Counted from the stretch's first letter, positions 34,784-44,166 are shown. The stretch: 64,000 nt of DNA from Pseudomonas sp. KK4 (GCF_001984065.1 NZ_LYVP01000020.1:1-64000), one strand, 5' to 3'. A program made the numbers and translations. The notes: generated from the sequence alone by a model not told the origin.

Positions 34784-35761
34784 ATGAATCGATCACTGCG
34801 CCGTTTCGCCCTCGCCGCCAGTTGCGTGCTGTTTGCCGGTCAATTGATGGCCGAACCCAAACGCCCGGAATGCATCGCGCCGGCCTCGCCCGGCGGTGGT
34901 TTCGACCTGACGTGCAAACTGGCGCAAAGCGCGCTGGTCAATGAAAAGTTACTGACCAAACCGATGCGCGTGACCTACATGCCCGGCGGTGTCGGCGCGG
35001 TGGCGTACAACGCGGTGGTCGCCCAGCGCCCTGCCGATGCCGGCACCCTGGTGGCCTGGTCCAGCGGCTCGCTGTTGAACCTGGCCCAGGGCAAGTTTGG
35101 CCGGTTCGATGAAACCAACGTGCGCTGGCTGGCCGCCGTCGGTACCAGTTACGGCGCCATCGCAGTGAAAAGCGATTCGCCCTACAAGAACCTGGACGAT
35201 CTGGTACAAGCCCTGAAGAAAGATCCGAGCAAAGTGGTGATCGGTTCCGGCGGTACCGTCGGCAGCCAGGACTGGATGCAGACCGCCCTGATCGCCAAGG
35301 CCGCCGGCATCAACCCTCGCGACCTGCGCTACGTCGCCCTCGAAGGCGGCGGCGAAATCGCCACTGCCCTGCTCGGTGGCCACATTCAGGTCGGCAGCAC
35401 CGACATCTCCGACTCCATGCCACACATCCTCAGTGGCGACATGCGTTTGCTGGCGGTGTTCTCCGACAAGCGTCTGGACGAGCCGGAAATGAAAGACATC
35501 CCGACCGCCCGCGAGCAAGGCTACGACATCGTCTGGCCGGTGGTGCGCGGCTTCTACCTCGGGCCAAAAGTCAGCGATGAAGACTATGCATGGTGGAAAG
35601 ACTCCTTCGACAAACTGCTGGCCTCGCCCGATTTCGCCAAGCTGCGGGATCAGCGTGAACTGTTCCCGTTCGCCATGACCGGCCCGGAACTGGACACCTA
35701 CGTGAAGAAGCAAGTCGCGGATTACAAAGTGCTGGCCAAAGAGTTCGGCTTGATTCAGTGA
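34784..35761 (+). CDS. tctC: Tripartite tricarboxylate transporter substrate-binding protein TctC
   Basis: This 325-residue periplasmic solute receptor has a signal peptide (RRFALAASCVLFAGQLMA) and the TTT-family core IAPASPGGGFDLTCKL, PGGVGAVAYN and VIGSGGTVGSQDWMQTALIA. It delivers citrate or another tricarboxylate to TctAB. I chose the ATG at 34784, preceded by TGGAG. It is first of tctCBA-abrB and divergent from tctDE. Confidence 0.93.
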   Translation: MNRSLRRFALAASCVLFAGQLMAEPKRPECIAPASPGGGFDLTCKLAQSALVNEKLLTKPMRVTYMPGGVGAVAYNAVVAQRPADAGTLVAWSSGSLLNLAQGKFGRFDETNVRWLAAVGTSYGAIAVKSDSPYKNLDDLVQALKKDPSKVVIGSGGTVGSQDWMQTALIAKAAGINPRDLRYVALEGGGEIATALLGGHIQVGSTDISDSMPHILSGDMRLLAVFSDKRLDEPEMKDIPTAREQGYDIVWPVVRGFYLGPKVSDEDYAWWKDSFDKLLASPDFAKLRDQRELFPFAMTGPELDTYVKKQVADYKVLAKEFGLIQ

Positions 35762-35818
35762 TCGTCTCTGTCTAGCGGCCGCCGCCCCGTTTTGCGGGCC
35801 GCGGCCCAGGAGTTTGCC

Positions 35819-36277
35819 ATGCTCTTGCAACGTCTTTTTGCTTCGGTGCTGTTACTGGTCTGCCTCGGCCTGGCGCTGATGGCCTGGCCGTACCAGGCGG
35901 ATTATTCCTACGAACCGGTGGGGCCTCGGGCCTTCCCCTTGCTGATGCTCGGCCTGATGGGTTGCGCGCTGCTGTACATGGTGTTTCGTCCGACACCCAT
36001 CGTGCACAGCGAAGACGACCCGAAGCTGGACCGTGAAACCCTGAACAAGATCGGCATCTGCATCGTTTTGCTGTTGATCTTCGCCGGCCTGTTCGAGCCC
36101 CTGGGCTTCATCCTCAGCAGCATGTTGATCGGCATCCCGATGGCACGTCTGTACGGCGGTCGCTGGCTGCCCAGCATCGTGGTCACCACGCTGATGGCGG
36201 TGGGTCTCTACCTGCTGTTCGACAAGTTGATGGACGTGCCGCTGCCCCTGGGCCTGCTCGACGTTCTGGAGAACTGA
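35819..36277 (+). CDS. tctB: Tripartite tricarboxylate transporter small membrane subunit TctB
   Basis: This 152-residue protein has four predicted membrane helices. It belongs to TctB: it contains QADYSYEPVGPRAFP and the last helices FEPLGFILSSMLIGIPMARL and SIVVTTLMAVGLYLLFDKLM. Start at 35819 with AGGAG upstream; a longer upstream frame is not needed. It lies 57 bases after tctC and 1 base before tctA. Confidence 0.92.
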   Translation: MLLQRLFASVLLLVCLGLALMAWPYQADYSYEPVGPRAFPLLMLGLMGCALLYMVFRPTPIVHSEDDPKLDRETLNKIGICIVLLLIFAGLFEPLGFILSSMLIGIPMARLYGGRWLPSIVVTTLMAVGLYLLFDKLMDVPLPLGLLDVLEN

Positions 36278-36278
36278 T

Positions 36279-37793
36279 ATGGATACGCTTGGCTATTTGG
36301 GTCAGGGCTTCGGCGTCGCGCTGAGCCCGTACAACCTGGTGACCGCCCTGTGCGGCACCCTCATCGGCACCGTCGTCGGCCTGTTGCCGGGCCTGGGCCC
36401 GATCAACGGCGTGGCATTGCTGATCCCGATCGCCTTCGCCCTGGGCCTGCCACCGGAATCGGCGCTGATCCTGCTGGCGGCGGTGTACCTGGGTTGCGAA
36501 TACGGCGGCCGGATCAGTTCGATCCTGCTGAATATTCCCGGCGAAGCCTCCACCGTGATGACCACCCTCGACGGCTACCCGATGGCCCGCAAAGGCCTGG
36601 CCGGTGTTGCGCTGTCGCTGTCGGCCTGGAGCTCGTTCATCGGCGCGTTCATCGCCACTTGCGGCATGGTGCTGTTCGCCCCGCTGCTGGCCAAATGGGC
36701 GATTGCCTTCGGTCCGGCGGAATACTTCGTATTGATGGTGTTTGCGATCGTCTGTCTGGGCGGCATGGCCGGTGACCGTCCCTTGAAGACGTTCATCGCC
36801 GCGCTGATCGGCCTGTTCCTGTCCACCGTCGGCATCGACGCCAACAGCGGCGTGTACCGTTTCACCGGGGACAACATTCACCTGACCGACGGCATCCAGT
36901 TCGTGGTGCTGGTCCTGGGCCTGTTTTCGATCAGCGAAATCCTCTTGCTGCTGGAAAAAACCCATCGTGGTCAGGAAGCCGTGAAGGCCACCGGGCGCAT
37001 GATGTTCAACCTCAAGGAAGCGTCGGCAGTGTTCGTGGTGAACATCCGTTGCGGCGTGTTCGGTTTCATCATGGGCGTGCTGCCAGGCGCCGGCGCCACC
37101 CTGGCCAGTGCCGTGGCCTACATGACCGAAAAACGCCTGGCCGGCGCCAAGGGTACCTTCGGCCAGGGCGACATGCGCGGCCTGGCGGCACCGGAAACCG
37201 CCATCGGCGCTTCGGCCTGTGGCGCCCTGGTGCCGATGCTGACCCTCGGCGTGCCTGGTTCGGGTACCACGGCGGTGATGATCGGTGCCCTGTCGCTGTA
37301 CAACATCACGCCAGGCCCGATGCTGTTCCAACAGCAGCCGGACATTGTCTGGGGGCTGATCGCCTCGTTGTTCATCGCCAACATCATGCTGGTGATCCTC
37401 AACATTCCGATGATCCGCATTTTCACCCGCATCCTTTCGGTGCCGAACTGGGCCCTGGTGCCGGTGATCGCGATCATCACCGGGATCGGTGTCTACGCGG
37501 TGCACGCCACCACGTTCGACCTGTTCCTGATGGTGGGCATCGGCATCTTCGGTTACATCCTGCGCAAACTGGATTTCCCGCTGTCGCCGGTACTGCTGGG
37601 GTTCATCCTCGGTGGCCTGATGGAGCAGAACCTGCGTCGCGCACTGTCGATTTCCAACGGCGCGCTGGAAATCCTCTGGTCGAGCCCCATCACCTTCGGT
37701 GTCTGGGTACTGACCGTGGTGATGCTGCTGGTGCCGATCATACGTATCTGGCGCAAACGTTCGGTTGCCCGGCGCGCCATCGCCGATGTCTGA
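36279..37793 (+). CDS. tctA: Tripartite tricarboxylate transporter large membrane subunit TctA
   Basis: This 504-residue, roughly 12-helix permease has typical TctA segments: GVLLPGLGP-type GLLPGLGPINGVALLIPIAF, GCEYGGRISSILLNIPGEAS, and GVPGSGTTAVMIGALSLYNI. With TctB and TctC it forms a secondary transporter for tricarboxylates driven by the ion gradient. Its end overlaps the following AbrB-type gene by 8 bases. Confidence 0.94.
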   Translation: MDTLGYLGQGFGVALSPYNLVTALCGTLIGTVVGLLPGLGPINGVALLIPIAFALGLPPESALILLAAVYLGCEYGGRISSILLNIPGEASTVMTTLDGYPMARKGLAGVALSLSAWSSFIGAFIATCGMVLFAPLLAKWAIAFGPAEYFVLMVFAIVCLGGMAGDRPLKTFIAALIGLFLSTVGIDANSGVYRFTGDNIHLTDGIQFVVLVLGLFSISEILLLLEKTHRGQEAVKATGRMMFNLKEASAVFVVNIRCGVFGFIMGVLPGAGATLASAVAYMTEKRLAGAKGTFGQGDMRGLAAPETAIGASACGALVPMLTLGVPGSGTTAVMIGALSLYNITPGPMLFQQQPDIVWGLIASLFIANIMLVILNIPMIRIFTRILSVPNWALVPVIAIITGIGVYAVHATTFDLFLMVGIGIFGYILRKLDFPLSPVLLGFILGGLMEQNLRRALSISNGALEILWSSPITFGVWVLTVVMLLVPIIRIWRKRSVARRAIADV

Positions 37794-38820
37794 TCGAACA
37801 CCTTTCAAAATGTGGTGGGGCACGCCGCTGGTCGGCGCGCTGGGCGGCTACCTGGCCAGCCAGATCGGCTGGCCGCTGCCATGGATGGTCGGCTCGTTGC
37901 TGGCGATCATCCTGGTGCGCTGCCTGACACCCTGGCAATTGGCGGAAATCCCTGGCGGGCGAAAGTGTGGCCAGTGGGTGGTCGGGATCGGGATCGGCCT
38001 GCACTTCACCCCAGTGGTGATGGAGCAGGTGCTGGGGCATTTCGGTCTGATTTTCTTCGGGGCCCTGGTCACCAGCCTATCGGCGGTGGTCGGGGTCTGG
38101 CTGATGCGCCGTACCGGCGAGGATCGCGCCACGGCATTCTTCTCCAGCATGCCCGGAGGTTCCGGGGAGATGGTCAACCTTGGCGCCCGCAATGGTGCAG
38201 TACTCAGCCGGGTGGCTGCCGGCCAGAGCCTGCGGGTACTGGTGGTGGTGCTGTGCGTGCCGGCAGCGTTCAAATACCTGCTGGGCGACGGCACGCCGAT
38301 CTCCCATGCCGGCAGCATCGATTGGCGTTGGCTGGCGGTCCTGTTTCCCGCAGGCGCTTTGATGGCCTGGATATGGGAGCGCCTGCGTCAGCCCAACCCC
38401 TGGCTGTTCGGGCCGTTGCTGGTCAGTGCGGCGGTGAGCATCGGCTGGGATCTGCACATCGGTTTGCCCAACGGCGGCAGTCAGATCGGCCAGTGGCTGA
38501 TCGGCAGCGGCCTGGGCTGTCACTTCAACCGGCAGTTTTTCCGCCGGGCACCGTCGTTCATGGGCCGCACCTTGATCGGCACGGTGTTGACCATGTTGAT
38601 CGCCACGGCGGCGGCACTGGGCTTGAGCGCCCTCACCCACCTGGATCTGCGGTCGCTGACCCTGGGCATGATGCCTGGCGGGATTGCGGAGATGAGTTTA
38701 ACGGCAGAGACCCTGCAACTGTCGGTGCCGCTAGTGACGGCAATGCAGGTGATGCGGCTGTTGTTCGTGCTGTTCCTGGCGGAGCCGTTGTTCAAGTACT
38801 GGAACCGAAATCCAGAGTAA
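37786..38820 (+). CDS. AbrB-family (DUF989-type) transporter/regulator membrane protein
   Basis: This 344-residue membrane protein of the AbrB (ammonia monooxygenase-like) family has two related halves, each with the motif seen in GYLASQIGWPLPWMVGSLLA and in SMPGGSGEMVNLGAR / MMPGGIAEMSLTAET. Homologues beside tct operons are common. It starts with ATG inside the last codons of tctA (ATGTCTGA overlap), so it is translationally coupled. The function is not established; an accessory role in tricarboxylate transport is inferred from linkage. Confidence 0.85.
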   Translation: MSDRTPFKMWWGTPLVGALGGYLASQIGWPLPWMVGSLLAIILVRCLTPWQLAEIPGGRKCGQWVVGIGIGLHFTPVVMEQVLGHFGLIFFGALVTSLSAVVGVWLMRRTGEDRATAFFSSMPGGSGEMVNLGARNGAVLSRVAAGQSLRVLVVVLCVPAAFKYLLGDGTPISHAGSIDWRWLAVLFPAGALMAWIWERLRQPNPWLFGPLLVSAAVSIGWDLHIGLPNGGSQIGQWLIGSGLGCHFNRQFFRRAPSFMGRTLIGTVLTMLIATAAALGLSALTHLDLRSLTLGMMPGGIAEMSLTAETLQLSVPLVTAMQVMRLLFVLFLAEPLFKYWNRNPE

Positions 38821-38835
38821 GGACCGAGTTGAATT

Positions 38836-38909
38836 CATCGCCAGCAGGCTGGCTCCCATAGGTTTTGCAAACACCGCAAACCAATGTGGGCGCCAGCCTG
38901 CTGGCGATG
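38836..38909. repeat. Inverted REP doublet, 'catcgccagcaggctgg' family
   Basis: The two arms 'catcgccagcaggctggc' and its inverse 'gccagcctgctggcgatg' are separated by about 40 bases. This is a different REP subfamily from the gggagcgggcttgctcgcg doublets. It lies between convergent abrB and ung. Confidence 0.8.
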
Positions 38910-38913
38910 CTTT

Positions 38914-39606
38914 TCACAGTGGCGGCAACCGCCACTCAATCGGCGTCTCGCCATTCTGCTCAAGAAACTTGTTGGTCCGGCTGAAGTGCCCGCACCCCAG
39001 AAAGCCGCGATAAGCGGACAGCGGCGACGGATGCACCGAGGTCAGCACCAGATGCTTGGTCGCATCGATCAGCTTCTGCTTGCTCTGGGCATGCGCGCCC
39101 CACAGCATGAACACCAGGTGCGGCTGCTGCTGGCTGACCACTTCAATGATCCGATCGGTAAAGAACTGCCAGCCCTTGTCCTTGTGCGCGTTGGCATTGG
39201 CGCGCTCGACGGTCATGGTGGTGTTGAGCATCAGCACGCCCTGGTCGGCCCAGCTCTGCAAGTAACCATGGTTGGGGATGTCGATGTTCAGGTCGCGCTT
39301 GAGCTCTTTGTAGATGTTCAGCAGTGACGGTGGCGCCGGTACGCCCGGCTGCACCGAGAAGCACAAGCCATGGGCCTGGCCCGGGCCGTGATAGGGGTCC
39401 TGACCGAGGATGACCACCTTGACCTTGTCCAGCGGCGTGGAATTGAGTGCGTTGAAGATCATCGGGCCCGGGGGATAGATTTCCTTGCCGGCCGCCCGCT
39501 CCTGTTGCAGGAAATTACGCAACTGCGCCATATACGGCTGGTCGAATTCGGCACGCAGGGCCTCCTTCCAGCTCGGTTCGAGTTTGATACGGTCATCGGC
39601 AGTCAT
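38914..39606 (-). CDS. ung: Uracil-DNA glycosylase
   Basis: Ung excises uracil from DNA. The 230-residue protein has the water-activating motif [14 protein letters not shown] near residue 65 and the C-terminal [11 protein letters not shown] with catalytic His. The ATG at 39606 ([17 protein letters not shown]) is the family start. It is convergent with the tct operon and divergent from the enoyl-CoA hydratase gene. Confidence 0.96.
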   Translation of the reverse strand: MTADDRIKLEPSWKEALRAEFDQPYMAQLRNFLQQERAAGKEIYPPGPMIFNALNSTPLDKVKVVILGQDPYHGPGQAHGLCFSVQPGVPAPPSLLNIYKELKRDLNIDIPNHGYLQSWADQGVLMLNTTMTVERANANAHKDKGWQFFTDRIIEVVSQQQPHLVFMLWGAHAQSKQKLIDATKHLVLTSVHPSPLSAYRGFLGCGHFSRTNKFLEQNGETPIEWRLPPL

Positions 39607-39738
39607 GGTTACATCCGGCAAAAACAATGGGGCGAACCCTAAGAAGGCCCACCGCGCTTGTCAATTGATCTGACACAGTGGCGGCACTTTCCCCCACAGC
39701 GATCATACTTAACCCTCAAATTCCCGAGCGAGGTCACG

Positions 39739-40851
39739 ATGAATCTGCACTTCGAAGAACTCACCGGCACCGACGGCGCCCGCATCGGCATCGCCAGCCT
39801 GGACGCGGAAAAGTCGCTCAACGCCCTGTCGCTACCGATGATCAGCGCCCTGCGCGACCGGCTCGACGCCTGGGCCAAGGACCCGCAAATCGTCTGCGTT
39901 CTATTGCGCGGCAACGGCGCCAAGGCCTTTTGCGCCGGCGGCGACGTGCGCAGCCTGGTCGAAGCTTGCCGCGCTCATCCCGGCGAAGTGCCGCCCCTGG
40001 CCGCGAACTTCTTCAACGCCGAATATCACCTGGACTTCAGCCTGCATACCTACCCCAAACCGCTGATCTGTTGGGGCCACGGCTATGTGCTGGGCGGCGG
40101 CATGGGCCTGTTGCAAGGGGCGAACATTCGGATAGTCACGCCCAGCAGTCGGTTGGCGATGCCGGAGATCAGCATCGGTCTGTACCCGGACGTCGGCGCC
40201 AGTTGGTTCCTGTCTCGCCTGCCCGGCAAGCTCGGCCTGTTCCTTGGCCTCACCGGCGCCCATATGAACGGTCGTGATGCAATCGATCTGGACCTGGCCG
40301 ATCGCTTCCTGCTCGATGAACAACAGCAAGCGCTGATCGAAGGCCTGCTGCAGTTGAACTGGCAGGAACAGACGCCGATTCAGCTCAACAGCCTGCTCAA
40401 GGCGCTGCAACAGGAAGCCGCTGCGCAGTTGCCCGAAGCCCAGTGGCTGCCGCGACGCCAGCGCATCGATGAACTGCTGGATGTCAGCGATGTGCGTTGC
40501 GCCTGGAAGGCCATCAGCGCCCAGGTCGATAGCAGCGATGCCTTGCTCAGCCGCGCTGCGCGGACTATGAGCGAGGGCTCACCGCTCACCGCGCATCTGG
40601 TGTGGGAACAGATCATCCGCGCCCGGCATCTGTCCCTGGCACAGGTTTTTCAGATGGAATACACCCTGAGCCTCAACTGCTGCCGTCATCCGGAGTTCAG
40701 CGAGGGGGTGCGGGCGCGGTTGATCGACAAGGATCAGAAACCGCATTGGCATTGGCCGGATATCAACACGGTGCCGGATGCGGTAGTGGAGGCGCACTTC
40801 CATAAAGTCTGGGAAGGGCGGCATCCGCTAGCCGATCTATCGGAATACTGA
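39739..40851 (+). CDS. Enoyl-CoA hydratase/isomerase family protein (3-hydroxyisobutyryl-CoA hydrolase-like)
   Basis: This 370-residue crotonase-superfamily enzyme has the oxyanion segments GNGAKAFCAGGDVRSLVE (about residues 58-75) and WGHGYVLGGGMGLLQGAN. The acidic residues E and D in PEISIGLYPDVGASWFLSRL match 3-hydroxyisobutyryl-CoA hydrolases of valine catabolism, and length (about 350-370) fits that branch. Annotations as enoyl-CoA hydratase are equally common. Start at 39739. No valine genes lie nearby. Confidence 0.88.
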   Translation: MNLHFEELTGTDGARIGIASLDAEKSLNALSLPMISALRDRLDAWAKDPQIVCVLLRGNGAKAFCAGGDVRSLVEACRAHPGEVPPLAANFFNAEYHLDFSLHTYPKPLICWGHGYVLGGGMGLLQGANIRIVTPSSRLAMPEISIGLYPDVGASWFLSRLPGKLGLFLGLTGAHMNGRDAIDLDLADRFLLDEQQQALIEGLLQLNWQEQTPIQLNSLLKALQQEAAAQLPEAQWLPRRQRIDELLDVSDVRCAWKAISAQVDSSDALLSRAARTMSEGSPLTAHLVWEQIIRARHLSLAQVFQMEYTLSLNCCRHPEFSEGVRARLIDKDQKPHWHWPDINTVPDAVVEAHFHKVWEGRHPLADLSEY

Positions 40852-40858
40852 ACAAAAT

Positions 40859-40947
40859 GTGGGAGCGGGCTTGCTCGCGAAGGCGGCGTGTCATCACACA
40901 ACAATGTTGTCTGACACGCCGCCTTCGCGAGCAAGCCTGCTCCCACA
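40859..40947. repeat. REP doublet (REPIN), 'gggagcgggcttgctcgcga' family
   Basis: The element is 89 bp, starting tgtgggagcgggcttgctcg and ending with the inverse cttcgcgagcaagcctgctc then ccaca, with a short palindromic middle. It lies between the enoyl-CoA hydratase gene and the Tyr-rich lipoprotein. The same family recurs at 46431 and 58684. Confidence 0.92.
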
Positions 40948-40970
40948 GAGAGATAGGCGTTTAAACCGGA

Positions 40971-41414
40971 TTATCGGTGATCGCCACCCCGGCCATCATG
41001 ATCACCGCGCCCATCGCGGTCACCTCGACCGCCGCGATGGTTATTGCGTCCTCCATGATCGTTGTCCCAATCACCTCGGTTGCGACCATCCCAGCCGCGA
41101 TTTTGATAGGCGCGGTAGTCAGGCCGCGCCTGGTAGTACCTGGGTGCCGGTTGATAAACCCGAGGCTGGCTGTAATACCGCGGGGTAGGCTGGTAATACC
41201 TGGCGGGCGGCGCGTAATACCGGCGAGGGGGTGTGTAGTAGCCTCCGTTTGAATAATAAGGCCCGCCGCCCGAGTAATACGCCGGGGCTGGCGAGGTATA
41301 GACCTCGGAGCTGTAATAGCTGGATCCTTCATCGTAGTAAGGCACGCACCCAGCCAGGGTCAGACCCGACACAGCAACCAGTAGAATTTTTCGCAGCTGT
41401 TTTAGACAGAGCAT
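40971..41414 (-). CDS. Tyr/Pro/Gly-rich lipoprotein, unknown function
   Basis: This 147-residue protein has a lipoprotein signal (ILLVAVSGLTLAGC, lipobox LAGC). The mature part is low complexity: a first half rich in YY and P (YYTPPRRYYAPPARYYQP) and a second half rich in Gly, Asp, Arg and Asn (RGDRDGRGDHDGRGGDHR). It is oriented and composed like the 41582 lipoprotein 167 bases away. Function is unknown; possibly surface-exposed or envelope-stress related. Confidence 0.7.
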   Translation of the reverse strand: MLCLKQLRKILLVAVSGLTLAGCVPYYDEGSSYYSSEVYTSPAPAYYSGGGPYYSNGGYYTPPRRYYAPPARYYQPTPRYYSQPRVYQPAPRYYQARPDYRAYQNRGWDGRNRGDWDNDHGGRNNHRGGRGDRDGRGDHDGRGGDHR

Positions 41415-41581
41415 GGCGGCCTCCTGGACCGCGAGTGAGCCACACCAGCGACGCTGGCAGGCGACAATCGATCATTCGTTGACTGTCGAAACATCTGACA
41501 TCGAATTCGGAATCTGGTGCGTTCCTGTAACAAGTTGAAACATCTGGCCGATGAAAGGTTTTTCATCTATTCACCGGCTGA

Positions 41582-41827
41582 TTAGTGATGCCAGCCACGA
41601 TATCCACCGCCGTAATAACGCGGCCCGTGCCCGCCCCAGTTGTAGTAGCGATAGCCACCGTAAAACCGCGGTCCGCCGTAGTAATAACGCGGGCCATAGT
41701 AGTAGGAATATGGCGCGTAGCCGGGATAGTAATAGGGCGAGGAGTACACATCGTAGCCACCGGCGTAGTAATAGCAGCCGGACAAGCCCAAACCGAGAAC
41801 GACACCCAACAGCAGTCGACGAAACAT
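41582..41827 (-). CDS. Small Tyr-rich lipoprotein, unknown function
   Basis: This 81-residue protein starts MFRRLLLGVVLGLGLSGCYY with lipobox LSGC. The mature part is almost a Tyr/Gly low-complexity stretch (ARYYYGGPRFYGGYRYYNWG-like). I chose the ATG at 41827, with GGAGG nearby; the longer frame upstream is not supported. It is a likely paralogue of the adjacent lipoprotein at 40971. Tandem orientation suggests an operon or a duplication. Confidence 0.7.
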   Translation of the reverse strand: MFRRLLLGVVLGLGLSGCYYYAGGYDVYSSPYYYPGYAPYSYYYGPRYYYGGPRFYGGYRYYNWGGHGPRYYGGGYRGWHH

Positions 41828-42112
41828 GGCGGCCTCCTGAAAGACCCGCAGCCGGTACAGGCCGACTGACACCTGTTTGGACTCGCAAACAGCCATCAAG
41901 TGCGCCGCCAAGCCAACCTTCGGATCAGTGGCGGACGCGGTCCAATGCGGTGCATTCACGCACCATCACAAGGCAAGCCCTCCTCGTCCGCAATGGCACC
42001 CATCGCGCGCCCGCCCGCGCCAGAGCCTTCCCGGCGACTTGGCACGGCTCTCGCTTTAGCAAACCCGTGCAGGAGTCATCACAGGTTCGCGGCACCACAA
42101 TTTGCAATGGCT
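41828..42112. other. Intergenic region before the guanidine riboswitch
   Basis: 285 bases with no convincing gene; it must contain divergent promoters for the lipoprotein gene and the guanidine operon. Apparent reading frames on both strands are shadows of GC bias. Confidence 0.5.
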
Positions 42113-42205
42113 GACTAGGGTTCCGGCTCGCAATCGCGAGTGACTGGTCCGAGAGTTGGCGACCTCCAGTTGAGGTTACACGGCGGGACAAAAGCCCGGG
42201 AGACA
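42113..42205 (+). promoter_or_regulatory. Guanidine-I (ykkC) riboswitch
   Basis: The segment contains the ykkC/guanidine-I hallmarks in order: CTAGGGTTCCG, ACTGGTCCGAGAG, then ACACGGCGGGACAAAAGCCC with GGGAGA. The aptamer lies about 60 bases before the ABC transporter receptor start. It senses free guanidine and turns on expression of the following operon. This supports the operon acting on guanidine rather than urea. A short GCCACCG...CGGTGC hairpin follows, possibly the expression platform. Confidence 0.92.
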
Positions 42206-42267
42206 AGCCACCGTTCGCGGTGCCGCGTTGCCTTCCTGTCCGCCCTCGATCAACTGGAGAATCCGAC

Positions 42268-43335
42268 ATGTCCCGACTACGTTTCCCCGCCCTGCTCGCC
42301 GCTGCGTTCGCAGCCATGCTCAGCACCCCATCCCAGGCCGCGCAAAAAGACCACTTCAGCGTCTGCTGGACGATTTATGCCGGCTGGATGCCCTGGGAAT
42401 ACGCCGGCAGCCAGGGCATCGTCGACAAGTGGGCGAAGAAGTACGGCATCAAGATCGATGTGGTGCAGCTCAACGATTACGTCGAATCCATCAACCAGTA
42501 CACCGCCGGCCAGTTCGACGGCTGCACCATGACCAACATGGATGCGCTGACCATTCCGGCGGCCGGTGGCGTCGACAGCACCGCATTGATCGTCAGTGAT
42601 TTCTCCAACGGCAACGATGGCATCGTGCTCAAGGGCGACGGCAAGACCGTCACTGACCTCAAGGGCATGGACGTCAACCTGGTGGAACTGTCGGTTTCCC
42701 ACTACCTGCTGGCCCGGGCCCTGGATTCGGTGGACCTCACCGAGAAAGACCTGAAAGTGGTCAACACCTCCGACGCCGACATCTCGGCCGCCTTCAACAC
42801 CGATCAGGTCAACGCCGTCACCACCTGGAACCCGATGCTCTCGGACATCAAAGCCAAGCCCGGGGTGACCGAAGTCTTCAACTCCAGCCAGATCCCCGGC
42901 GAAATCATGGACATGATGGTGGTCAACAGCGCCACCCTCAAAGACAACCCCGCCCTGGGCAAGGCGCTGACCGGCGCCTGGTTCGAAGTGGTGGAGTTGA
43001 TGAACGCGAAAAACGCCGCCAGCCAAGCCGCCCTCGAACACATGGCCAAGGCCTCCGGCACCGACCTGGCCGGTTTCCAGGCGCAACTGGACACCACCAA
43101 ATTGTTCGCCACGCCCAAGGAAGCCTTGGCGTTCTCCACCAGCAAGCAACTGCCGGACACCATGCGCAAGGTTGCCGAATTCTCCTTCCAGCACGGCTTG
43201 CTGGGTGAAGGCGCCAAGGACACCAGCGCCGTCGGCATGGCCTTCGCCAACGGCGTGACCAGCGGTGACAAGGGCAACCTCAAGCTGCGCTTCGACCCCA
43301 GCTACGTGCAAATGGCTGCCGACGCAAAGCTGTAA
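42268..43335 (+). CDS. ABC transporter substrate-binding protein, guanidine-linked (annotated often as urea)
   Basis: This 355-residue periplasmic receptor has a signal peptide (RFPALLAAAFAAMLSTPSQA) and a NMT1/ThiY-like fold (DHFSVCWTIYAGWMPWEYAG). It is first after the guanidine-I riboswitch and is followed by permease and ATPase genes. Databases often call it a urea transporter, but riboswitch control implies guanidine or a related compound. The ATG at 42268 has TGGAGA upstream. Confidence 0.85.
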   Translation: MSRLRFPALLAAAFAAMLSTPSQAAQKDHFSVCWTIYAGWMPWEYAGSQGIVDKWAKKYGIKIDVVQLNDYVESINQYTAGQFDGCTMTNMDALTIPAAGGVDSTALIVSDFSNGNDGIVLKGDGKTVTDLKGMDVNLVELSVSHYLLARALDSVDLTEKDLKVVNTSDADISAAFNTDQVNAVTTWNPMLSDIKAKPGVTEVFNSSQIPGEIMDMMVVNSATLKDNPALGKALTGAWFEVVELMNAKNAASQAALEHMAKASGTDLAGFQAQLDTTKLFATPKEALAFSTSKQLPDTMRKVAEFSFQHGLLGEGAKDTSAVGMAFANGVTSGDKGNLKLRFDPSYVQMAADAKL

Positions 43336-43350
43336 GAAGAGGACCTGGCC

Positions 43351-44166
43351 ATGCGCCTGATCAATCGTCACCCCGATAGCCCAAGTCGCCTGTTGCTGGT
43401 GATCCTGCCGTTCGCCCTGGTGCTGTTCGCCTACTTCATGGGCTCGGCCGAGCGGCTGGCGGACAACCCCAACGACAAGCTGCTGCCCAGTGCCGTGCAG
43501 ATGACCGACGCGGTGAAACGCCTGGCGTTCGTCGCCGACAGCCGCACCGGTCAATACCTGCTCTGGCAGGACACCGCCTCCAGCCTGGGGCGCCTGGCCA
43601 TCGGCCTGGGCATCGCCGCACTGGCCGGGCTGTGCCTGGGCATGGCGGCCGGCACCCTGCCGTTGTTCGGCGCACCGTTGTCGCCGTTGCTGACGGTGCT
43701 GTCGATGGTGCCACCGCTGGCGATCCTGCCGATCCTGTTCATCGTCTTCGGCCTCGGCGAGTTGTCGAAAGTGATGCTGATCGTGATCGGCATCACCCCG
43801 GCCCTGGCCCGGGACCTGGAACAGCGCGCCCGGGAAATTCCGGTGGAGCTGCTGATCAAGGCACAAACCCTCGGGGCCTCGACCTGGACCCTGATGCTGC
43901 GGGTGGTGCTGCCGCAATTGCTGCCGCGCCTGTTGATCTCGCTGCGGCTGATGCTCGGCTCGGCGTGGCTGTTCCTGATCGCCGCCGAAGCCATCGCCTC
44001 CACCGACGGCCTCGGTTACCGGATCTTCCTGGTGCGCCGCTACCTGGCGATGGACGTGATCCTGCCCTACGTGGTGTGGATCACCTTGCTCGCCTGGTTG
44101 ATGGACTGGGGTCTCAAGCGCCTGACTCAGCGTGCGTTCCCCTGGTACGAAGGAGCACGGGCATGA
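43351..44166 (+). CDS. ABC transporter permease, guanidine-linked
   Basis: This 271-residue membrane permease of the SsuC/TauC type has about six helices and the EAA loop (EIPVELLIKAQTLGASTWTL). It is coupled to the ATPase by an ATGA overlap and lies 15 bases after the receptor gene. It probably imports guanidine or a guanidine-like substrate, inferred from riboswitch context. Confidence 0.87.
   Translation: MRLINRHPDSPSRLLLVILPFALVLFAYFMGSAERLADNPNDKLLPSAVQMTDAVKRLAFVADSRTGQYLLWQDTASSLGRLAIGLGIAALAGLCLGMAAGTLPLFGAPLSPLLTVLSMVPPLAILPILFIVFGLGELSKVMLIVIGITPALARDLEQRAREIPVELLIKAQTLGASTWTLMLRVVLPQLLPRLLISLRLMLGSAWLFLIAAEAIASTDGLGYRIFLVRRYLAMDVILPYVVWITLLAWLMDWGLKRLTQRAFPWYEGARA

Noticed and set aside
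36183..37823. 546-codon antisense frame over tctA
   Set aside because: Low-complexity His/Gln/Asp product, a shadow of tctA with no ribosome binding site or homology.
42277..43917. 546-codon antisense frame over the guanidine ABC genes
   Set aside because: Shadow of the receptor and permease genes; composition is that of reversed GC-rich coding.
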